Source: Psilocybe azurescens (Eukaryota > Basidiomycota > Agaricomycetes > Agaricales > Agrocybaceae). Taken from it: a stretch of 64,000 nucleotides of DNA. A model generated the notes under the pieces. The model did not search any database and was not told where the DNA came from. It saw only the letters and a list, made by a program, of their open reading frames with translations. How positions within the stretch are numbered: the stretch's first letter is position 1; each line of letters begins with the position of its first letter. The stretch is taken from contig JAJIRX010000620.1 in assembly GCA_023853785.1 (NCBI GenBank), positions 1 to 64,000 on the forward strand. The letters run 5' to 3'. Both the position numbers and the translations under genes were made by a program. Positions 56,790 to 64,000 of this stretch are shown in pieces.

Positions 56790-57300
56790 GTGCATGCGGC
56801 TCGCCGCCTCCGGGGCCGTGGCGGCCCTTGTTTCTGCAGTTCTGCTGAGCACAGCCACTGCGTTTTTTCCCATCTCAAACCACTTGCAAACCACCACCGC
56901 CAAGCATCGCTGAAATCCTCCAATTATTCCACCACTGAACTTCCCTCTAATACTCAGCTTTATTCTGTTTGCGATTTACTATTCCAAATGTCGCCAACGC
57001 GATTACCCACCTTACTTCGACCACACCTATTCTTGCAATCTTTATCGGCTCTTGAGGCGCCTTGTTCATCTCGGGTTACGCTGTGTGCAGGAGAGCACAC
57101 CTTATGTCCCACGATGAGCTTTCTGTGTTCAAATATCGGACCAACATCGTTAATCCTTTGTACCTGCTATCACAACCCTCCAACACAGACACATCAGGTA
57201 GCACCGCTTCCAATGCCAGTGCTTCATCACCTGCATCATCTGCCACAGATACGTCTTCGAGCATTCCACCGACGACGCTCATACCCGATCCTACTTAAAC
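56790..57300 (+). CDS. Hypothetical fragment with Ser/Thr-rich end
   Basis: The frame 57062-57298 reads MSHDELSVFKYRTNIVNPLY then a Ser/Thr/Ala-rich tail. The upstream frame opens LAASGAVAALVSAVLLSTAT, which looks like a signal peptide or membrane helix but stops after 37 residues. May be exons of one small membrane or secreted protein; no homologue recognised. Confidence 0.25.
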
Positions 57301-57439
57301 AAATACCGTAGGCAGAGGTGGGGCATAAGCTACAACGACGATGCTCAAAAAGACGAAAATCAATCACGCACTACTCTCCGCCACATGGGTCCACTCCTGC
57401 GGGATCAAGCAGCTAAAGAGCTATAGAGGCCTTGGGGCA

Positions 57440-58470
57440 AGGTCACAGCTATCGGTTTGGGTGGTATAGGGATGGGAGAGAAGAAAGGTGCTGGTGCTGG
57501 GAGCGGACGTAGCACCCTCGCCCCGCCCACGCGTGGGCCGCCTGTTGCTTTGAGGATGCAGGTCCTGGAGTGTGAGGGCTTACTGGGGACGGATAGGGGT
57601 AGGACAAACAGTCTAGTGATCGATTTATCCGTGAGTTCCATTCTTCCTCTCTTCCTTCCTCCCTCCCTTCCCTCCTCCTAATAAACACACACGCTAGACA
57701 CAATGCACACATCAGAGCTCATCCAACGAGCTTTGCGTAGCTTGGGCTTGAGACGATGCCGTATTGTGGACCCCATCCGTCTGTTTCTCTCTTTGCTTCT
57801 GTACGCCAGGGAATATTTCTTTGTTTCGTTTATTTTTATTTTTATTTTGGATTGGTTCGTACGATAGCGCGAAAAGCGAGGAGAAAAGTGAAGAACTCTC
57901 TACCGAGCTGACGAGCTATGCATGCATTCGATGCACCCTTTTCCGGCAATGGATGAACCCTGATGCCTTTCTCTTTTTCCTTTTTCTTCAAACAGAACTC
58001 GGCAAATATCATTGTGTAGATACGCATGATGGGCCAGCTAGAGAAGGCTTGGGATCAGGTTGTCGTATAAGGGCGCTTCGGTTTGTATGTAGGGTGGATG
58101 TGGTGTGTTAGGTATCAACTACGAGGATCCTGAGAGCGCAAAGGAGATCCCGGCATTCATCGAGTTTCATTGGTTGACCATGGACAAGATACTCGATCTG
58201 CTCTATTCGTCCGGCGCGTATTTTCTATTCATCACCCACCGCTTATCACCCCATCGCTCATCCTTTGTTTTCCTTTTGCACCTTCGTTATTATGGCACTG
58301 TGCTAACATTAAGTTGATGTGCTAACGTTTTCTTGACAGGTGGATCCACAATCATTATCCTGTTCGAGAAGGGCCACGTGGAACGAGACAAAGATCTGTT
58401 GACCAATGGACGGGCCTCACTGGAGACCCTTGTCCAGGTTGAGATGGGTGTTGGGAGAAGCAAGCTGTTG
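57440..58470 (+). pseudogene. Phosphatidylserine decarboxylase copy 2, catalytic middle deleted
   Basis: Three pieces match the PSD gene order. About 57540-57633 reads VALRMQVLECEGLLGTDRGR, the opening of the C2 domain that precedes the enzyme. About 58112-58215 reads YEDPESAKEIPAFIEFHW and MDKILDLLYSS. About 58340-58470 reads GGSTIIILFEKGHVE and LLTNGRASLETLVQVEMGVG, after an acceptor TTGACAG, and keeps the Gly-Ser-Thr self-cleavage site. The whole middle with YHRFHSPV, present in copy 1 at 27809-28436, is absent: sequence jumps from LYSS to a short intron-like stretch and then GGST. It cannot make active enzyme. Confidence 0.65.
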
Positions 58471-58979
58471 CTCTCGATCCTGCCTTTACCTTCACCATAT
58501 ATGCACTGTGTGACAATTACAGAGGTTAGATCAATAACTCAAGGATGGATATGGATATCCAGACATTGCATGATAGAAAGAATGGGGTCTGAGTGTATAT
58601 AATATAACACAGATTGTTCTTTTGTTATGCATGATTTCTTCTCCTTTTTGTCTTGTATTTTCAGGCTTGCTCGCTACTTGGTGTATGTGTGGTATCTTTT
58701 GCACTCCAATCGCTATTGGGCATTCATGTGACTGATGTGTTAGGTGGAAATAAGCAAGATTCCCATGAATGTCAATTTCTGTGCATTTGCTTCTTAAACC
58801 CGTACCACCACCACCGTGTTGTCCTTTGTCTATTGCTTTGCACTCATCTCTGCTCTCATTACTATAAGCTTGATTGCTATGTTGGACACTTGTTTGGCGC
58901 ACTCAATATGTCTATATAGTGTGTATTGAGTCTATGCTTGTGCATGTAACTCACTCGCTGACAATTGAATTTCAATTTA

Positions 58980-59442
58980 TAGTGGATATATCCTCTGTGG
59001 GAACTTTTAAAGGTGTCTCGATAGAATTTGATAATGTATTGGGTAAGTAAACAAGAAGTTATGAACTATCATTTTCCATGATCTGTTAATCTTTTCATTT
59101 ATTACATGCTTTGCATCAATGTCTTTGTTACTCACAGAGGCATTGACTTATCAAGGGACAATGTCAGCCTACATGACCTCTGGAAGATGGTCATTATCTC
59201 TTCCACACAGACACAAAAATGTGGAGAAGGTTGGCCATTAGAGCCTGGTTCTATGCTCCTGAAGACCTTTCAGGCCTCACTCTAAGCAGACAGTATGTGA
59301 ACTACTTTATTTTACTACTTATTTCTTCTGTCTTATTCTATGACCCAGAGATTGTGAACTTGTTCCCCAGCTTGGGAATACAGAACTAATCCTCTCAGGG
59401 CATCAAGACGTAATCGATCCAGCTTGTATTTATGGTACTTTT
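58980..59442 (+). pseudogene. BAH-domain fragment
   Basis: VDISSVGTFKGVSIEFDNVL (58982-59042), an intron, then RDNVSLHDLWKMVIISSTQT, and after one missing A near 59218 MWRRLAIRAWFYAPEDLSGL, an intron and LGNTELILSGHQDVIDPACI. The W-FYxPEDL and SxHxDVI pattern is that of bromo-adjacent homology domains, which bind nucleosomes or proteins. Nothing of a larger protein can be joined on either side. Whether it came from a transposon-borne or a host gene is open. Confidence 0.45.
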
Positions 59443-60585
59443 CTATGCTTCACCAGCTCAAGTTAGCTCTATTGATACTACCATTTTGTAAATTATGCCT
59501 ACATCCATTTCTGTAATGATCAATGTTCTTTATATACTGAGCTGTTACTCTGAAAGAGGGGAAGAAGAACAGGCAAGAATAGATCAATCTGCTAGATAGT
59601 GATTTTCTGGCATATATCAATGAGAAATCCATGCTATACTGGTGTTCTGGATGTCAATTCCTGATCTAGATGAGCACTTATACCTCTATGCCTTCCTTGT
59701 GAGATAGCCTAATTAATTTCTATTACCCAGTATTGGAGCACTTATTATGATGGTACAACTATAGAATGTGTTTTCTCTCTTTCTCATATGTGTAATCATT
59801 TCCCATTTTGCTTTAATATCAGAGATGCTATCTATATAGACAATCTAGCTATTATAATGAGAATACCCATATAGAATGAATTGCAAACAATTAAGACAAA
59901 CACAACTTCAGTATACATGTTTAACACATTGGAGTTAACCAATTGGGCCTACTATGGGCTGCATGGCCAGGTGTCAATCCCACACACTGGATGATTATTG
60001 CAAAACACAACTTCCATATACTTCCACGATGTTCTCTTTCCCCTTTCTTAACTTGAAGCATGTCCATTGCCACTCAAAAATTTCCATCTGGCCAACTATC
60101 CCACTCCACAATGTTGTTTTGTTTACAGAGGCCAAAATTGATTTATAAAGTTGATGTACTTGGTATGTGCCGGAAAACTCTGAAGCAACTGCACCCTTGG
60201 ACATGGCTACCAGTGCTACTGCAAGAGGTACCTCCCATTTTTTACCAGCACTACTGCAACAATTTATTTTTGCTAATGTTGTTTAAGTATGACTAATAAA
60301 AAATGGGGGGCGATACAATTGCGAGCACAGTAATGGGGCATTCAACAGGCTTATAACTCTATGTAATCACGTGCAGAGTTGCGTTCCGGAACGCAACTTT
60401 GTGCATGACCATCCAAAACAAGCAACGAGGAGCAAGACTCTGTTGAGGTTGTTAATAAGGCTGATTAATTTTGTGGGATCAGCTTGTCGAGGAAATTGAG
60501 GATGACGAGGCAGTAGAATATTTTTATTGTATTTTGATTGTATGTCGCTCATTCATTAGAACTTTTGTATATATTCTTTTTTCTA
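59443..60585. other. AT-rich stretch without supported gene
   Basis: Only short frames. No repeat matched elsewhere in the window. Confidence 0.4.
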
Positions 60586-60587
60586 CA

Positions 60588-60675
60588 GAAAGCCAGGGCT
60601 CAGGCCGTAGGCTTAGGCTCAGGCTCACGATTCTTGAAGCCTGAGCCGTGGCTTTCAGGCCGAGCCGAGCCTGCA
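60588..60675. repeat. GGCTCAGGC short repeat
   Basis: About 85 bp of GGCTCAGGC and GCCTGAGCC words in both orientations, which can fold. Similar in style to the GGTTCAGG element at 30250-30466. Confidence 0.6.
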
Positions 60676-61394
60676 CATTACTGTCAGTGAGATGTCCATA
60701 CCATCCCTTTGATCCTGACGCATGACATTAACGGGGCCTATACACCACTCAATCGTCTAAATCCCCGTCGTACCAGATTTGGATCCCTTTTTTGTCGTGA
60801 AGCTCGTTCGCCCTTGTCTTTTTATATCCCGCTGCTCGGGTGATTTTGTATGAACGACACTCAATGTCGTGCTTGTTGTACCCCAGAGTGACTGGAACAG
60901 AGTCGAATCTACAAGCTGTTTCCAACTGTCGTATTTAAGTTAAATGATCGATTCTTGATGTCTCGGCTCCGGGCATTTATTCAATTCGAACTCAGAATCT
61001 GCGTCGCGATCATCCAAGTCGGACTTCCAGCCCTCGCAATGTGAACGTGTGGACTACGAAGAGTCAAGGTGAGGACCACAACGGGACCGTTTTGCGCGGC
61101 GCCGCACTCGCACTCGCATGCAGCCTGCGGCCTAAAGCAATGTTGACGAGGAGAAGACGAGACAAGACACGAAAATAGCGAACAGCCCGATGAATCGTGT
61201 ACAGCACATTGAAGACTGATCAGCGCTGGGAACCGTAAAATCTTGAGTAGAGGTGTACGGCGTTTGAAAGCCCCACTGGTGGAAACCAAGACGAAGTATC
61301 CAAAAATATTTCTTTAAAGTGAGAAACAAAGAACGAGAGATAAATTAAAACACAAAAACAACATTCAATTTCCTATCATCAGTACCCCGCACCT
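60676..61394. other. 3' flank of the arginyl-tRNA synthetase gene
   Basis: No gene seen. Holds the presumed 3' UTR of the minus-strand gene. Confidence 0.4.
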
Positions 61395-63498
61395 CTACAT
61401 CCTCTCCAAAGGCCTCAAACTCAACAGCCGCATCGCACCCGCCAACACCTCCCGCGCACACTCGTACAAAAACATCTTCGCCCGCGCCTTCTCCTCGTCT
61501 TCCTCCCCTTTGACAATGACCACGTCCCACGCACTGCTAATCGCATGCGCCAGCCGGAACGCGAACGTCACCACACCCGACGGTTCCTGTGTCTTCATGG
61601 CGGTCTTTACGACGTCCGGGTATGTGCCCAGGAGGAATGCGATGTCGCGTGCGTGAGAGTAGGCAGAGAGGTGGGCGGTGTGGATGGAGGAGGAGGGGGA
61701 GGGGGATGAGGGTGGGATTTTGCGGGATATGGATGCGAGTCGCACGTGCGCGTATTGCAGGTAGGGCCCGGTGTCGCCTTCGAAGGATTTCATGCGGTCC
61801 CAGTTGAATGTGTAATTCCCGATCCTAATAAATAGAAAACGCGTCAACACTAGAAAAAGAAAAAAGAAAAAAAAGGAAGCATTCGCGCACCTCTTCGCAG
61901 CCATATCCTGGATCTTGACCCCCGTAATTCCAATCTCCAGCGCCGTCTCCTCCGGATCCACCACAGCCTTATACTTCTCCTCGTTCTTCATCATCTGCTC
62001 GTGCATCACATTCCCCGCCTCCTTAATTATCTCATCCAGGAACACCACCGTGCCCTTCCTGGTGCTCATACCCTGCACCAGCCCGTAGTTGATGTGCACG
62101 AGTGAGGACGCCCAGGGGAAGCCCATGAGCTCGAGCACTTTGAAGAACTGCGCGAGGTGCAGGTCTTGTTGGGAGGAGACGACGTATATCATTTTGTCGA
62201 ATTTGTATTTCTCGTACCGCTCGATCGCGCCGCCGATGTCGCGCGTCAGGTAGATGGAGGTTCCGTCTGTATTAAAACGAGGATTGAGTAAACGAACAGA
62301 GAGTGAAAAGAAAGAAGTAAAGAAAGAAACTGAACGCACCCTTCTTACGAACAACAGCCTTGCCCAACTTCCACTTCTCCAACTCCACCAACTTGGCCCC
62401 ATCCGAGTCCGAAATCAAACCCATGGTCTCCAATTTCTCCAGCGCACTATCCATCGCCTCCTTGCCCACCTTACTCTCCCCCCGTATACACATCGAACTT
62501 CACGTTCAGCCTCTCGTACTCCTTCTCGTACTTCCGCACGCTCATCTCTCGCCACACGCGCCAGTTGCGCAGGGCGTCTTCGTCGCCGTCTTCCATGCGC
62601 TTGAACCACTGTGCGGCGGAGGCTTTGACGGTGGGATCGGCATCGGCGTCTTTGTTGATGGCGACGTAGATGTCGAAGAGGTGCTTGATAGCGTCTTTTT
62701 CGAGCTCGGCTTGGGAGCCGTATTTTTCGAAGCCTGTAGCGATTAAGCCGAACTAGGGAGGGGGGTGTCAGCGGGGGTATTGCATGTTGGCACGGATGAC
62801 ATGAAGAATGACGAATAGCGAAGAACCGAGGATGGATGGGCAGGCGGTAGGAACGGAAACGAAAAATGCTCACCTGTGTACCCCAATCCCCCAGATAATT
62901 CATCGAGATGACCTCCCACCCACATGCCTTATACAAGTTTGCGAGGAACGCGCCGATGATCGTGCTCCGCAGATGCCCGACGTGGAACGACTTGGCGATG
63001 TTCGGCGACGAGTACTCGATGATGACCTTCTTGCCCTTGCCCGAGTCGTTCGTGCCGTATTCGGGCTGGCCCGACGGCGCGTTGCGCGTGAGGGCGTCGA
63101 TCTGGGTGAGAACTTCGCGGATCATATTTGTCGTGTTAACGCGGAAATGGAGGAAGGACTTGTCGAGCACGACAGACTCGACCCATTCGTCTGGTTGGAA
63201 CTGAGCGGTGTGAGTTGCGGTGAGTAATTTTAGTTGTATTAGCACAACTAAGGACGACGCACGTTTTCGATGACTTTGGCGGCTGTCTCTTCCAGCTTCC
63301 CGGGGATTCTGAACCGGGGAGCGCAACCGTGAAGTCCTCCCCCTTCTTCCCATAGTCGACGCCAGCAAACGCCTGGTCCAGAGTGAGCGGCAGTGCATTC
63401 GAGAGTTTTTGCGCGATAGCTATCCGGAACGAGTCCAAGATACACTTCGAGGGATCGGTGCCAGGTACAGCAGGCAGTGGGGGCATAGATGAGGCCAT
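61395..63498 (-). CDS. Arginyl-tRNA synthetase, cytoplasmic
   Basis: Charges tRNA-Arg with arginine in translation. ATG at 63498 ([13 protein letters not shown]). Exons are roughly 63498-63263, 63200-62876, 62754-62341, 62268-61888 and 61826-61395, with GT-AG introns. The class I HIGH region is [20 protein letters not shown], preceded by the N-terminal Add-1-type domain; [20 protein letters not shown], then [15 protein letters not shown] in the KMSKS position; the anticodon-binding helical end closes with LSLRPLERM. Two one-base shifts lie in homopolymers: a G4 at about 63315 (one base short, between VALP and RFRIPGK) and a C6 at about 62479-62484 (one base long, before ESKVGKEA). All else is intact and conserved, so I take both as probable sequence errors in a working housekeeping gene. 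Confidence 0.88.
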
Positions 63499-64000
63499 TC
63501 TTTTACTCTTGGTGTGTAGCGAGAGCCTTGTGTGTTTGTTGTAAGCCGGTGTAGAAGATGTTGTCTGCAAGTAAAAATGCCTGTAATGTGAAGCGTAGGA
63601 GAGGGAACTCTTGGCTGGATGAGAAAAGCGCGGAAGAGAGATAGAGCGGAGGAGTGAAAGGACGGCCAGATTGAATCGATAAGATTTTCTCCAACGAAAT
63701 TTATGAACAAGGATGACTCGTTGAGATCGGTCACGTGTCACATCTCGTCGCCAAATATATTATTTTCCCCTTTTGGAAATAAGCCCCTGACTGGCCTGAA
63801 AGATGGCCTGAAGTCGGCGTAGCAGCAGCTTTCTTGCATTGTACTGACAACCATGCATCAACAGACAGTGAGTGTATTTTAAGCAGAGTATTACAAACGG
63901 GTATGCCGCATTTAGAGCATCCCAGAAAGGACGTAACTGCGCAGCAGTCCAGTATCCCTTCCCCGAGGCAGGAGATTGCAGCCGTCGGCGGTGTTCCTTT
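63499..64000. other. 5' flank of the arginyl-tRNA synthetase gene
   Basis: Expected promoter and 5' UTR of the minus-strand gene. No other gene supported up to the window edge. Confidence 0.4.

Overview
The window reads as a TE-rich stretch of nuclear genome from a mushroom-forming basidiomycete (Agaricomycetes). The reasons are many short GT-AG introns of about 45-65 bp inside genes; gene families known to be expanded in Agaricomycetes (NACHT-WD40 NLR, fungal alpha-kinase with an N-terminal zinc module, HNH-domain protein, PHD-type and BAH-type proteins, a DDE integrase-like family, small beta-trefoil proteins); and a dense mix of TIR elements, a solo LTR, tRNA-headed repeats and minisatellites. 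I cannot name the species.

Layout. 1-9 kb is repetitive: a tRNA-headed composite repeat cut by the window edge, two satellite-like arrays, then a 4.17 kb element with 447/448-bp terminal inverted repeats holding remnants of a RecQ-like helicase, then more short arrays. 9.3-20.6 kb holds three decayed multi-copy genes: a transposase-like gene (9324-12309, +), an alpha-kinase (17865-12453, -) interrupted by two non-autonomous TIR elements whose removal restores the reading frame, and an integrase-like gene (18830-20573, +) lacking its first catalytic motif. 21.1-21.7 kb is a small four-exon beta-trefoil gene that looks fully intact. 22-26 kb is mostly unassigned. 26-28.8 kb has an F-box-type gene and a 5'-truncated phosphatidylserine decarboxylase (PSD). 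31.2-32.7 kb is an HNH-domain gene. 34.3-38.9 kb is a NACHT-WD40 gene with a palindromic MITE in its repeats. 41.35-41.66 kb is a solo LTR with a clean 5-bp target duplication. 45.8-47.3 kb is a decayed copy of the Sec61 alpha translocon gene. 51.3-52.8 kb is a PHD-finger gene abutted by an inverted copy of the first composite repeat (52.8-54.7 kb). 55-59.5 kb has gene fragments, including a second PSD copy with its catalytic middle deleted and a BAH-domain fragment. 61.4-63.5 kb is cytoplasmic arginyl-tRNA synthetase.

Two window-wide patterns matter for any reader. First, many frameshifts are one-base changes in homopolymers (mostly A or C/G runs), and they occur even in the arginyl-tRNA synthetase and between the two otherwise identical arms of the 447-bp inverted repeat; many of the apparent breaks may therefore be consensus errors. 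Second, the in-frame stops in the NLR, Sec61 and alpha-kinase copies are mostly explained by C-to-T or G-to-A changes (CGA to TGA, CAG to TAG, TGG to TAG), as expected from cytosine deamination or a RIP-like process. The genes do not form a pathway; the window is a graveyard of transposons and gene copies around a few host genes.
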